Assembly (NCBI GenBank): GCA_024641655.1
Contig: JAHECR010000027.1
Location: forward strand, 1 to 45,375
DNA from: Acidimicrobiaceae bacterium
GTDB taxonomy: Bacteria; Actinomycetota; Acidimicrobiia; Acidimicrobiales; UBA8592
Reading direction: 5' to 3'
DNA length: 45,375 nt
The notes beneath the pieces were generated by a model. The model was given only the letters and a program-made list of their open reading frames with translations. It had not been told where the DNA came from and did not search any database. Position numbers and translations under genes: made by a program. Shown piece by piece: positions 16,304-24,703 of this stretch; the first letter of the stretch is position 1; every line of letters starts with the position of its first letter.

Positions 16304-17521
16304 TCAGGGGATGACACCGAGTGACTTGAGTTCGGCGATGCGGTCCCAGCCCATACCGAGCTCCAGCAGGACCTCCTCGGTGTGCTGCCACGCCCCGGGC
16401 GCGACGCCGATGTCATGGGGGTGGCCGTCGAACTGCACTGGGGTGCGCACCGCCCGGATGTCCTGGCCACTCGGATGGGTGATCGTGTCGATGTAGCCGT
16501 TGGCCAGGGCCTGGGGGTCATTGCCGATCTCGAAGGAGTTCTGGATCACCTCCCACGGCCCGAGCAGTGTCGACAAACGTTGTCTCCACTGCGCCAACGT
16601 GGCCGACCCGAATGTCGCCTGGAGCTCCGCAACGCACGCCGCGCTGTTCTGAGCGCGTGACGCGGCGTCGACGAAGCGAGGATCGTCGATCAGCTCGGGG
16701 CGCCCGATGTGGTGGCACAGATCGGGCCACCACCGGTCCGATGCCAGCATCGCCAGCATGATCCAGCGACCATCGTGGGTCTGGTACCTGTTGGAGATCG
16801 GGTTCGTCGCCGGTCGCTCGATGGCGGAGAAGTCGGTGCCGGCGACGGAGCTGTAGATGATGTCACTAGAGGCCACCCACATGGCCGATCCAAGCAACGA
16901 GACGTCCACGATCGACGGCTCGCCCGTGCGCTCGCGCTTGAACAGCGCCGACGCCATACCGAAGGCAAGAGCCAACGCGGCCGTCTTGTCCCCGAACCCC
17001 GGGCGCGGGTTGGGAAGCGTGTCGGAACCCGGCGTCGTGAAGGAGTTCAGGATTCCCGCCCGGCCGAAGAAGACGGCCGAGTCGAATCCGGGCCTGCCCT
17101 GCTCGGGACCGCGAGCGCCCACGGCATCGGCCTTCGCGTAGATCAGCGAAGGGTTGTCCGCCCGCAGGTCGTCGACATCGATGCGCAGCTTCCGGCGCAC
17201 GTCGGGAAGCAGGCTCGTGAGGAAGATGTCCGCGTTGGCGGCCAGCTGACCGAGCAGCTCCCTGCCGGCGGGGTGGGCCATGTCGAGCCCGATGCTGCGC
17301 TTCCCGCGATTGGTCTGTTCGACCATCATGTTGACCGAACCGACCGAGGGGCTCACGCCTCCGGTGACGAGCCCCCGTGCCGGGTCGCCGAAGCGGGGGT
17401 GCTCGACCTTGATCACCTCGGCACCGAGATCGGAGAGCAACACCCCTGAGCCCGGCACCATCACCCAGGTACTGACTTCGAGGATGCGTACCCCGTCGAA
17501 GACGCCTGCAAGGTCGCTCAT
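16304..17521 (-). CDS. CaiB/BaiF (class III) CoA-transferase
   Basis: A 405-residue CoA-transferase that moves CoA between carboxylic acids through an enzyme aspartyl-CoA intermediate. The opening GVRILEVSTWVMVPGSG..LSDLGAEVIKVEHP is typical of the family, as is the nucleotide-binding-like NRGKRSIGLDMAHPAGRE. The catalytic Asp is probably that of RPGFDSAVF near residue 150. The start ATG overlaps the stop of the upstream SDR gene (ATGA), so the two are translationally coupled. It would activate an imported or generated acid for the downstream beta-oxidation-like enzymes. The alternative family members (racemase-like) are less likely given the neighbours. Confidence 0.9.
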   Translation of the reverse strand: MSDLAGVFDGVRILEVSTWVMVPGSGVLLSDLGAEVIKVEHPRFGDPARGLVTGGVSPSVGSVNMMVEQTNRGKRSIGLDMAHPAGRELLGQLAANADIFLTSLLPDVRRKLRIDVDDLRADNPSLIYAKADAVGARGPEQGRPGFDSAVFFGRAGILNSFTTPGSDTLPNPRPGFGDKTAALALAFGMASALFKRERTGEPSIVDVSLLGSAMWVASSDIIYSSVAGTDFSAIERPATNPISNRYQTHDGRWIMLAMLASDRWWPDLCHHIGRPELIDDPRFVDAASRAQNSAACVAELQATFGSATLAQWRQRLSTLLGPWEVIQNSFEIGNDPQALANGYIDTITHPSGQDIRAVRTPVQFDGHPHDIGVAPGAWQHTEEVLLELGMGWDRIAELKSLGVIP

Positions 17522-18444
17522 GGCGTGCCGGGCTTTCCGGAGATGTCGGAAACCGGGAGCGCCTCTTCGACCAGACGGGGAATGATCTCGCCGAGCTCAC
17601 GCGCGTCCCACCGGGCGTCGATGTCGACCGAAGGACCCGCTCGCCAACCTTCGGAGACTCCGATGTGTCCGCCGTGGGCGTTGAAGACGCGACCGGTGAT
17701 GGCACGTGACGCCGGGCTGGCGAGCCAGGCGACGATCGGGCCCAGGTTGTCGGGGTGGTGCGGGTCGAACTCGCCCTCGGCGAAGGTGCCCATACGTTCA
17801 CGGGTTCCCGGTGTGGTCATCCGCGTGCGCGCCGCCGGTGCGATCGCGTTTGCTGTGACGTCGTAGCGGCCCAGCTCCTTCGAGGCGATGATGGTGAACG
17901 AGGCGATGCCGGCTTTCGCGGCCCCGTAGTTGGCCTGGCCGGTGTTGCCGTAGATACCCGAGGCCGAGCTCGTGTTGATGATGCGGGCGTCGTTCTGCTC
18001 GCCGGCCTTGCTCCGGTTGCGCCAGTAGCCGGCGGCGAAGTGGGTCGTGGCGAAAGTGCTCTTGAGGTGGACCCGTATGACGTCGTCCCACTCGTCTTCG
18101 GTCATGTTGACGATCATGCGGTCACGCAGGATCCCGGCGTTGTTGACGACGATGTCGAGACCGCCGAAGGTGTCGATGGCCTGCTCGACGAGCGACTGGG
18201 CACCCGCCCACGTCGAGACATCGCCGGTGTTCACCTCGGCGAGGCCCCCGAAGGAGCGGATCTCGTCGACCACCTCGGTGGCCGGGGTGGTCGAAGCACT
18301 CGAGCCGTCGGACTCCGCGCCGAGATCGTTGACGATCACTTTGGCACCCTGGCGGGCGAGCTCGATCGCCTCGCCCCGGCCGATGCCGCGCCCGGCACCG
18401 GTCACCACCGCGATGCGTCCTGCACAAATACCGTCGTTGCTCAC
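17518..18444 (-). CDS. SDR-family 3-hydroxyacyl-CoA dehydrogenase-like oxidoreductase (MFE-2 type)
   Basis: A 308-residue classical SDR. The cofactor motif is TGAGRGIGRGEA near residue 13, followed by VIVNDLG, then NNAGILRD, the catalytic Ser in NTSSASG and Tyr/Lys in YGAAK. The KVIVNDLG.....D pattern and the extended C-terminus with GHIGVSEGW resemble the 3R-hydroxyacyl-CoA dehydrogenase domain of peroxisomal multifunctional enzyme type 2. A GTG start was chosen behind a ribosome site (GGGAGCAGACCC); the longer open frame upstream is basic, Pro/Arg-rich and not family-like. It is coupled to the CoA-transferase downstream and follows the DUF35 gene by 79 bp. Confidence 0.86.
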   Translation of the reverse strand: MSNDGICAGRIAVVTGAGRGIGRGEAIELARQGAKVIVNDLGAESDGSSASTTPATEVVDEIRSFGGLAEVNTGDVSTWAGAQSLVEQAIDTFGGLDIVVNNAGILRDRMIVNMTEDEWDDVIRVHLKSTFATTHFAAGYWRNRSKAGEQNDARIINTSSASGIYGNTGQANYGAAKAGIASFTIIASKELGRYDVTANAIAPAARTRMTTPGTRERMGTFAEGEFDPHHPDNLGPIVAWLASPASRAITGRVFNAHGGHIGVSEGWRAGPSVDIDARWDARELGEIIPRLVEEALPVSDISGKPGTP

Positions 18445-18523
18445 GGGTCTGCTCCCTATCGATCGTGGTCCGACGCGTCGTGGACGCGCCGAGGGTGGTG
18501 GGTCCGGATCTGCTTCATCGGTC

Positions 18524-18952
18524 TCATGGGCGTTGTGCGTGCTCGGGTTCGAACACGAGGAGGTGGCGGCCGTCCGACAGCGGCTCCCACGCGGCAACGA
18601 CAGCCATCCCCACGGTCACGTCTTCGGGACCGCACCCGACGACGTTGCTCATGACACGGACGCCTTCGGCCAGATCGACGAGGGCGACTGCGTAGGGGAC
18701 GCGGTCGCGCATGTGGGGGTTCGCCGCCTGGTACTGCACGCTGACGGCGTAGACGAGTCCACGCCCTTCGCTCTCGCGCCACTGGAGCCCAGTGTTGGCG
18801 CAGTGCGGACACAGGGCCCGGGGGAACCAGACGGCGCGATCGCAGCTCGGGCAGTGCTGGAGGAGGAGGCGCTTCTCCCGCGTGGCATCCCAGAACGGCT
18901 CGGCGGTTCGCGAGATGGGTGGCTCGAGTCGTTGCAGTGCCTCACCGTTCAC
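18524..18952 (-). CDS. DUF35 / OB-fold protein with zinc ribbon
   Basis: A 142-residue DUF35 protein: an N-terminal helix (SRTAEPFWDATREKR), a zinc ribbon with CPSC and CPHC at about residues 34-51, then the OB fold (RGLVYAVSVQYQA, VPYAVALVDL, EGVRVMSNVVG). Its GTG start overlaps the stop of the thiolase-like gene (GTGA), mirroring the other pair at 12259/12681 although the order is reversed (thiolase-like first here). It is expected to form a complex with the product at 20154. Function by analogy with ChsH2/Ltp2-type pairs; not proven here. Confidence 0.86.
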   Translation of the reverse strand: MNGEALQRLEPPISRTAEPFWDATREKRLLLQHCPSCDRAVWFPRALCPHCANTGLQWRESEGRGLVYAVSVQYQAANPHMRDRVPYAVALVDLAEGVRVMSNVVGCGPEDVTVGMAVVAAWEPLSDGRHLLVFEPEHAQRP

Positions 18953-20154
18953 AGCGTTGCCTCCGTGCCCAGGATCACCGTCGAGGTCGACGCCAGTACG
19001 CCACCGGTGCCGTGGGCCAGCGCTACGTCGGCCCCGGCAACCTGCCGGGGCCCGCACTCGCCCCTCAGCTGACGCACCGCCTCGACGAGTAGGAAGATGC
19101 CGAACATGCCCGGGTGGGTGTAGGCGAGGCCGCCGCCGGTGGTCTGTGCAGGCAGGGAGCCCCCCGGGCCGAGCCGGCCCTCGCCGACGAAGCGGCCACC
19201 CTCGCCCTTGGGGCAGAAGCCGAGGTCCTCGAGCGCGAGCAGCACGGTGATCGTGAAGGAGTCGTAGATCTCGGCGACGTCGACATCGGCGGGGCGCAGG
19301 CCTGCCATCTCGAACGCCTGTCGGCCCGAGACCTGGCCGGCGGTCACGGTCAGATCGGGCATCTGGCTGATCATGGCGTGGGTATGACCGGTGCCGACGC
19401 CGAGGACGAAGATCGGGGGTCCGGCCAGGTCGCGGGCACGATCGGCCGATGTCAGGACCAGCGCACCGGCGCCGTCGGTCACCAGGCACGTGTCGAGCTT
19501 GTGCAGCGGCGACGCCTGCATGGGCGACGACAGAACATCATCCACCGTGATCGGGTCACGCTGGTTGGCGCGCGGGTTCATGGTTGCCCACTCACGGGTG
19601 CTCACCGCGATCTGTGCCAGCTGCTCGGAGGTGGTGCCGTACTGTGCCATGTGCCGGTTCGCAGCGAGGGCGTAGGCCCCGACGGGGAGCACGATGCCGT
19701 AGGGGAGCTCCCACTCCGCTCGGGGGAACGCGTCGAGATCGGAACCCCCAGGAGGGCCGCCACCCAGGAATCGCGGACCGCCGCGTTTGAAGGTCGAACG
19801 TGGGGTCTGCGCGTAGACGATCACGGCGACGCTGCACAGGCCACAGGCGATGGCGAGCGCTGCGTGCTCGACGTGCACCTCGAAACTCGACCCGCCGGTG
19901 TTGGTGCTGTCGGTCCATCGGGGTTCGATGCCCAGGTACTCGGCGAGCTCCACCGAGGGCATGATCGTGCCGCCCGTGCAGCACGCCACCGCGTCCACGT
20001 CGCGCAGCGTCAACCCCGCCGACGCCAACGCCTCGGTCACCACCTTGGCTTCGAGGGAGCGAAGACTGCCGTCGAGCATGCCGTCGGGTGAGACGGCGTC
20101 GGCTGCACCGACCACGGCCACGTTGCCGCGAATGGTGCCGGCACGGCTGGACAT
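18949..20154 (-). CDS. Thiolase-superfamily protein (SCP-x/DitF/Ltp2-like), no canonical Cys nucleophile
   Basis: A 401-residue thiolase-fold protein. STNTGGSSFEVHVEHAALAIACG occupies the place where thiolases carry the nucleophile (C-x-x-G); here it reads T-N-T-G, so the Cys is missing. The C-terminal His motif is kept in GGGLAYTHPGMFG, and LRPADVDVAEIYDSFTI is the usual SCP-x signature. This pattern is familiar in Ltp2-type retro-aldolases and DitF-like proteins that need a DUF35 partner, which is encoded next and overlaps by 4 nt. Start ATG with a good ribosome site (AGGGGGTGAC). A perfect 15-bp palindrome lies 105 bp upstream, between it and the divergent crotonase. Confidence 0.83.
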   Translation of the reverse strand: MSSRAGTIRGNVAVVGAADAVSPDGMLDGSLRSLEAKVVTEALASAGLTLRDVDAVACCTGGTIMPSVELAEYLGIEPRWTDSTNTGGSSFEVHVEHAALAIACGLCSVAVIVYAQTPRSTFKRGGPRFLGGGPPGGSDLDAFPRAEWELPYGIVLPVGAYALAANRHMAQYGTTSEQLAQIAVSTREWATMNPRANQRDPITVDDVLSSPMQASPLHKLDTCLVTDGAGALVLTSADRARDLAGPPIFVLGVGTGHTHAMISQMPDLTVTAGQVSGRQAFEMAGLRPADVDVAEIYDSFTITVLLALEDLGFCPKGEGGRFVGEGRLGPGGSLPAQTTGGGLAYTHPGMFGIFLLVEAVRQLRGECGPRQVAGADVALAHGTGGVLASTSTVILGTEATL

Positions 20155-20258
20155 CGTGTCACCCCCTGGGCCCGGTAGCGGACCGGACCAACGGCCCCAT
20201 TCGCGGCGAATCGCCCGTTGTCGGTTGGGGCCGATCAGTTGTTCCGACCCGCAAAGTG

Positions 20259-20273
20259 GTTGTACTGTACAAC
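20259..20273. promoter_or_regulatory. Perfect 15-bp palindromic operator between divergent thiolase-like and crotonase genes
   Basis: GTTGTACTGTACAAC has 7-bp perfect arms around one central base. It matches CTTGTAGTGCACAAG (30981) at 11 of 15 positions and 11 of 13 in the inner TTGTA..ACAA part. It lies between divergent starts at 20154 and 20340 and could govern both directions. Confidence 0.62.
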
Positions 20274-20339
20274 GACCTTGATGGCTCGCGTCAACCGGCA
20301 CTCGCCGGTGAGGGCCGCGAGGAGGGGGAGTACCACACG

Positions 20340-21179
20340 GTGGTCGAATCAGCGAACGACACGCAGCGATGGGCCTACGAGACGTTGCTCGTCGATCACG
20401 ACCGCGGTGTCGCCAAGGTCACGCTGAATCGTCCCCAGCAGATGAACGCATTCGACGCGACGATGTCGGCGGAGCTGGCCGCCGCGATCACCGCACTCGA
20501 CGACGCCGACGATGTCCGAGCGATCGTCATCACCGGTGCCGGTCGGGCGTTCAGCGCCGGAGCCGATGTCAGCGGTGGTGCGCCGCCGGGCACCTCGGAA
20601 TCGCCGACGCAGGCGACGCAACCACCCCCGCTTCGTCCGTGGGAGCTGCGAACCCCGATCATTGCGGCGATCAATGGCGCCGCCGTCGGCATGGGACTCA
20701 CGTATCCGCTGATGTGGGACATCCGCATCGCCGCCGAGGACGCGAAGCTCGGCTTGGTCTTCACCCGCCGGGGTCTGGTGCCGGAGGGGAACGCGTCATG
20801 GCTCCTCTCGCGCCTGATCGGCGCGTCCGCGGCCATCGAGCTGTTGCTCACCGGCCGGATCTTCACCGGAGCCGAGGCGGCCCGTCTCGGGTTGGTGACT
20901 CGAGCGGTGCCACGCGACGAGGTGGTCGATCAGGCGATGGAACTGGCAATCGACGTGGCCGAGAACACCGGCCCTGCCGCTGTCGCGGCCACGAAGCGAC
21001 TGTTCTACCGCCAGCTGGAGCAGGGCGACCGTTGGGCCGCACGCGTCGAGGAGCTCGACTTCTTCCGGTGGTTCGGGAAGCAGCCCGATGCCGGCGAAGG
21101 TGTGCGCTCGTTCCTCGAGAAACGGCCGCCGCAGTGGCAGGGCGTTTCTCGACGAGACCTGCCCGAGGGCCTCTGGTGA
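20340..21179 (+). CDS. Crotonase (enoyl-CoA hydratase/isomerase) family protein
   Basis: A 279-residue crotonase-fold protein. Oxyanion segments are GRAFSAGADVSGG near residue 67 and NGAAVGMGLTYPLMWD near residue 115. The Glu144 position is Thr (GMGLTYPL) and the Glu164 position is Phe (GLVFTRRG), but a Glu occurs in GLVPEGN, a position used by some isomerase-like crotonases. Hence a non-hydratase reaction is likely. A GTG start was chosen because AGGAGGGGGAG lies 9 nt ahead and the family match begins there. It is followed by the acyl-CoA synthetase gene 122 bp downstream, and is divergent from the thiolase-like gene. Confidence 0.86.
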   Translation: MVESANDTQRWAYETLLVDHDRGVAKVTLNRPQQMNAFDATMSAELAAAITALDDADDVRAIVITGAGRAFSAGADVSGGAPPGTSESPTQATQPPPLRPWELRTPIIAAINGAAVGMGLTYPLMWDIRIAAEDAKLGLVFTRRGLVPEGNASWLLSRLIGASAAIELLLTGRIFTGAEAARLGLVTRAVPRDEVVDQAMELAIDVAENTGPAAVAATKRLFYRQLEQGDRWAARVEELDFFRWFGKQPDAGEGVRSFLEKRPPQWQGVSRRDLPEGLW

Positions 21180-21301
21180 GCCTGGCCTCGGGTCCCCGGC
21201 TGCGAGCGCACGAGGTTCGCGTCGCCACCGTCTGACCGGGATCGCAAGCAGGCACCTGCAACCCCACCTACTCGACACCACGAAGGACACCCCGAGAACC
21301 C

Positions 21302-22948
21302 ATGGACTACCACCACGCCACCGTCTTCGAACACGTGGCCGACGCGATCCCCGACGCGCCGCTGTTCGCGCAAGGCGACCGCATCGTGTCCTGGTCGCAG
21401 GCCGAGCAACGCAGCTCGAGACTCGCCGGGTTGCTCGAGGACGCCGGGCTCGACGTCCAGGCCGCGGTCGCCATCGATCTGTACAACAGCAACGAATGGC
21501 TGGAGTCGTACTACGGCATCGTCAAGGGGCGCCAGGTCCCCGTAAGCATCAACTACCGGTATCTCGACGACGAGCTCGCGTACCTCTTCGAGAACTCCGG
21601 GTCCCAGGCGCTGATCTACCACGCCAGCATGGGCCCACGGGTGGTGGAGGTGGCTCGGGCCAGGGGAATGAAGGTCATCATCCAGGTCGACGATGTGGGC
21701 GGTGCCGAGGTGCCCGACGGGGTGTTGGACTACGAGGCGATCGTGACGGGTCACCGCGCCGCACCGCGTATCGACCGTGACGCCGACGACATCGTCATGT
21801 GGTACTCGGGGGGCACGACCGGGCTGCCCAAGGGGATTCTGGTGCCGATCGGTCGTTCGGCCGAGATGAATTCGTCGCGCGAGGGGAGACTGCGCACCCT
21901 TGGCCGCTTCGCCGACCCGCCCGAGAGCATCCCCGAGGACATCGTCGAGGGGGCGAGGATCCTGTGGGAGGAGGGTGGTCGTCCCATCGCGCTTCCCGCG
22001 GCGCCCCTGATGCACAGTACCGCGATCAGCTACGCAGGTCCGGCGATCTTGGCCTGTGGTGGCATGGTGGTCTCGCTCGAACGGCGACCCTTCGACGCCC
22101 ACGAGCTCTTCGAGGTCGTCGATCGGCACCAGGTCACGACGATCGCGATCGTCGGTGACGCCTTCGCCGTCCCCATGGCAGCCGCGCTCGAGGAGAAGGC
22201 AGCGTCGGGCGATCCCTACGACGGCTCCAGCGTGCACACGATCTACTCGGCGGGGGTCGTGTGGAGTGCCGACGTGAAGGATCGTCTGTTCGAACACTTG
22301 CCCCAGGTGCTGCTGGTCGACAACTGCGGGTCGAGCGAGGGTGCCTGGTACGGCAGCGCCATCGCCCGCAAAGGCGATCCGACGACCAGCGCCGCATTCG
22401 TGCCGGCGCCGGGCGTGCTCGTGCTCGACGCGAACGACCAGCCGATGAAGCCCGGTACGGGCGAGCCCGGGCTCCTTGCGAGCTTGACCAGTACCAAGGG
22501 CTACCACGGCGACGACGAGAAGACGAAGCAGAACTTCCGCTTCATCGACGGGCAGTGGTACACGACCCCCGGCGACCTCGGCCTCCTGAACGCCGACGGC
22601 ACCCTCACGCTGGTCGGACGCGGGAGCTCGGTCGTCAACACGGGAGGGGAGAAGGTCTACCCCGAAGAGGTTGACGACGTCATCAAGCAGATGGCCACAG
22701 TCGACGACTGTCTGGTCTTCGGAATGCCCGACGAGCGCTTCGGACAGATCGTGTGCGCGGTCGTACAGCCTCAGACCGGGGCGACGCTGAGCGCCGAGCA
22801 CGTCACCGAGTGGGTGCGTGACCGCCTGGCCCGCTACAAGGCGCCGCGTCGCATCTACGTCGTAGAGAAGGTGCCGCGGCTCCCCAATGGGAAGGCCGAC
22901 TATCCGACCTGTCGGGAGATCGCGGCGTCCGCGGAGCCGGCAGCCTGA
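21302..22948 (+). CDS. Acyl-CoA synthetase (AMP-forming, FadD type)
   Basis: A 548-residue ANL-superfamily ligase that activates a carboxylic acid with ATP and CoA. The P-loop-like motif YSGGTTGLPKG is near residue 168 (usual consensus YTSGTTG). The motif for the adenylate is DNCGSSEG, and the hinge region is GDLGLLNADG...GRGSSVVNTGGEKVYPEEVDDVI. The C-terminal lysine needed for adenylation is in PNGKADY. It follows the crotonase on the same strand and ends at a perfect hairpin shared with the convergent SnoaL-like gene. The fatty or cyclic acid substrate is not readable from sequence. Confidence 0.93.
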   Translation: MDYHHATVFEHVADAIPDAPLFAQGDRIVSWSQAEQRSSRLAGLLEDAGLDVQAAVAIDLYNSNEWLESYYGIVKGRQVPVSINYRYLDDELAYLFENSGSQALIYHASMGPRVVEVARARGMKVIIQVDDVGGAEVPDGVLDYEAIVTGHRAAPRIDRDADDIVMWYSGGTTGLPKGILVPIGRSAEMNSSREGRLRTLGRFADPPESIPEDIVEGARILWEEGGRPIALPAAPLMHSTAISYAGPAILACGGMVVSLERRPFDAHELFEVVDRHQVTTIAIVGDAFAVPMAAALEEKAASGDPYDGSSVHTIYSAGVVWSADVKDRLFEHLPQVLLVDNCGSSEGAWYGSAIARKGDPTTSAAFVPAPGVLVLDANDQPMKPGTGEPGLLASLTSTKGYHGDDEKTKQNFRFIDGQWYTTPGDLGLLNADGTLTLVGRGSSVVNTGGEKVYPEEVDDVIKQMATVDDCLVFGMPDERFGQIVCAVVQPQTGATLSAEHVTEWVRDRLARYKAPRRIYVVEKVPRLPNGKADYPTCREIAASAEPAA

Positions 22949-22959
22949 CCGACCGCAGT

Positions 22960-22981
22960 GGTTGCGGGCGCGCCCGCAACC
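22960..22981. terminator. Bidirectional hairpin terminator (22-bp perfect palindrome)
   Basis: GGTTGCGGGCG is followed directly by its own reverse complement. It lies between the convergent acyl-CoA synthetase (ends 22948) and the SnoaL-like gene (ends 22998). There is no loop beyond the central bases and no U-tract. Confidence 0.68.
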
Positions 22982-22997
22982 CGGGCGATGCCGGTGC

Positions 22998-23411
22998 TCA
23001 GAGCCGGGGCTCGTCGCGCCTGATCGTTCTCGTGGCGAAGCGCCAGACGCCGTCGGAACCGCAGTGATAGGTGTCGCGGTAGCGCCCTGATGATTCGAGC
23101 CCGCCGTCGGAGATGACGAGCCAGTAGGCCACCCCCGACGCCTGGGTGGGGCTGGTCAGCTCGATGCTGACGTTGGAGATGTGGTGGCGCATGAACGTGC
23201 GCGCCGGTCCCGGTGTCGAGCCGTCGGCGATGCCCCCGAAGAACCCGCTGATCTGTTCGTGTCCGCCGTAGCGGGTTCCGAAACCGTCGAGCTCTGCGTC
23301 GGGCTCGAACAGCGCCGTCATCTCGGCGATGCGCCCCCGATCACCGAGGAGGTTGTAACTCGCGATGAGCTCGCGGATCTGCTCACGCGCCGCGACTTCC
23401 GAGTGGTCCAT
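22998..23411 (-). CDS. SnoaL/NTF2-like domain protein
   Basis: A 137-residue cone-shaped NTF2-like protein: two N-terminal helices (REQIRELIASYNLLGDRGRIAEMTALFEPDAEL) followed by the curved sheet (RTFMRHHISNVSIEL, GVAYWLVISDGG, SSGRYRDTYHCGSDGVWRFATRTI). Members act as small hydratases, isomerases, cyclases or subunits of ring-hydroxylating systems; the last strand motif WRFATRTI is typical. The ribosome site AGGAGGACACC supports this start over a longer reading. It is divergent from the LLM gene at 23553 across a gap with a CCAAACG palindrome. Function unknown. Confidence 0.85.
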   Translation of the reverse strand: MDHSEVAAREQIRELIASYNLLGDRGRIAEMTALFEPDAELDGFGTRYGGHEQISGFFGGIADGSTPGPARTFMRHHISNVSIELTSPTQASGVAYWLVISDGGLESSGRYRDTYHCGSDGVWRFATRTIRRDEPRL

Positions 23412-23474
23412 TGGTGTCCTCCTGATCGTCGTCGATCGAGCCCGAGGCCCGCAATCGTAGATGATCGTCGTCTG

Positions 23475-23486
23475 CCAAACGTTCGG
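23475..23486. promoter_or_regulatory. Candidate TetR-type operator between divergent SnoaL and LLM genes
   Basis: CCAAACGTTCGG is symmetric at 10 of 12 positions and differs from the core of the palindrome at 8015-8034 by one base. It lies in the 141-bp gap between starts at 23411 and 23553. Confidence 0.55.
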
Positions 23487-23552
23487 TCGATGCACTACGG
23501 TCCCCGGCACGGGGCTGTCCGGCCCACCGCCCGAGGCGAGGAGACGCGCGAG

Positions 23553-24701
23553 ATGCACTGCGGAGTGATGGTCACCGGCTACAACCAGGATGACTGGGAA
23601 CGACTCATGACGGGGGACTACGACCGTGCGCCGACCACGTCGGACGCGGTGAACATGGACGACACCTTGTCAATGGGCGAGCTCGTCGAACCCCTGGGTT
23701 TCGACTCGATCTGGGCCACCGAACATTACGGCTCGGCCTACTCCATGCAACCGAACCCGTTGCAGTACCTGGCGTACTGGGCGGGACGCACCGAGCGCGT
23801 CGACGTGGGAACCGCCGTGATCGTGGCGCCCTGGTGGAACCCGGTGCGCCTCGCGTCGGAGATCAACATGCTCGACATCTTGCTGCGGGGGCGCCGGCTG
23901 CATCTGGGGATCGGTCGGGGCGTCGCGCCCCACGAGTACGCGTCGCTCGGCATCCCCATCGAGGAGTCGCACACGTACTACTACGACGTGGTCAACGCGA
24001 TCCGGGCATCGGATGGAGCCGAGCGGTTCAGCTTCGACGGCGAGGTCTACACCATCCCGCCAACCACCATTCGGCCCCAGGGGCGACACAAGGGCGACCT
24101 GACCACCCGTATCAAGGCGGCGTTCACGACCAAGAAGTCCGCCCAGCTCGCGGCGGAGAACGGGCTCGGTCAGATGTTCGTGTCCGGTGACAATCTCGAG
24201 GAGATGACTGCGCAGGTACGCCAGTTCAACGAGATTCGCGCTGGTCTGGGTCTGCCCCCCGACCAACCGACGACACTGCTGTGGATGTACTGCGCCGAGA
24301 CCGAGGAGGAGGCCGAGGAGGGGTGGCAGTACTTCCACAACCAGCTCCTCGCGGCGCAGCACCACTACTTCGAGTGGAACAACCCGGGCTTCGAGGGGAT
24401 CAACGGCTACGAGGAGTACCTCGAGCGCCATTCCGCCGATGTCGGCGATTTCGCCGACGCCGAGGTGGCCGCGCGTCGCAAGACGCAGCCGATCGGGACC
24501 CCCGAGCAGATCATCGAACGGATCAAGACCATCCAGGAGGCCATAAGCCTCGAGATGCTCGTGATCCACGTGTTCTACGGGGGCATGCCTCGCGACAAGG
24601 CCGAGAAGAGCCTGCGGTTGTTCGCCGAGAAGGTGCTGCCGGCGGTCCATGCGATGGACACGCCCATCAATCCGCAGTCGCTCGGCGCACCGGTCGGCTG
24701 A
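23553..24701 (+). CDS. LLM-class flavin-dependent oxidoreductase
   Basis: A 382-residue luciferase-like (bacterial luciferase/F420-dependent superfamily) TIM-barrel enzyme. Typical segments are FDSIWATEHYGSAYS near residue 52, VDVGTAVIVAPWWNPVRLASEINMLDILLRGR near residue 90, LHLGIGRGVAPHEYASLG near residue 118, and the C-terminal IGTPEQIIERIK. It uses a reduced flavin (FMN or F420) to oxidise or reduce a small organic substrate. The start is behind GAGGCGAGGAGA. Its paralog at 40558 is almost superimposable from the MHCGVMVTGYNQ start to the end. It is followed 2 nt later by a second, frameshifted LLM gene and then an acyl-CoA dehydrogenase. Confidence 0.92.
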   Translation: MHCGVMVTGYNQDDWERLMTGDYDRAPTTSDAVNMDDTLSMGELVEPLGFDSIWATEHYGSAYSMQPNPLQYLAYWAGRTERVDVGTAVIVAPWWNPVRLASEINMLDILLRGRRLHLGIGRGVAPHEYASLGIPIEESHTYYYDVVNAIRASDGAERFSFDGEVYTIPPTTIRPQGRHKGDLTTRIKAAFTTKKSAQLAAENGLGQMFVSGDNLEEMTAQVRQFNEIRAGLGLPPDQPTTLLWMYCAETEEEAEEGWQYFHNQLLAAQHHYFEWNNPGFEGINGYEEYLERHSADVGDFADAEVAARRKTQPIGTPEQIIERIKTIQEAISLEMLVIHVFYGGMPRDKAEKSLRLFAEKVLPAVHAMDTPINPQSLGAPVG

Positions 24702-24703
24702 TC

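Noticed and set aside
16262..16310. Possible hairpin GGGCGCC...GGGCGC downstream of the CoA transferase
   Set aside because: The arms pair imperfectly over a long loop and partly enter the coding end; the CGCCAGA hairpin is a better candidate.
18471..18480. CGACGCGTCG palindrome upstream of the SDR at 18444
   Set aside because: Short CpG-rich palindromes are common at this GC content, and it matches neither site family.
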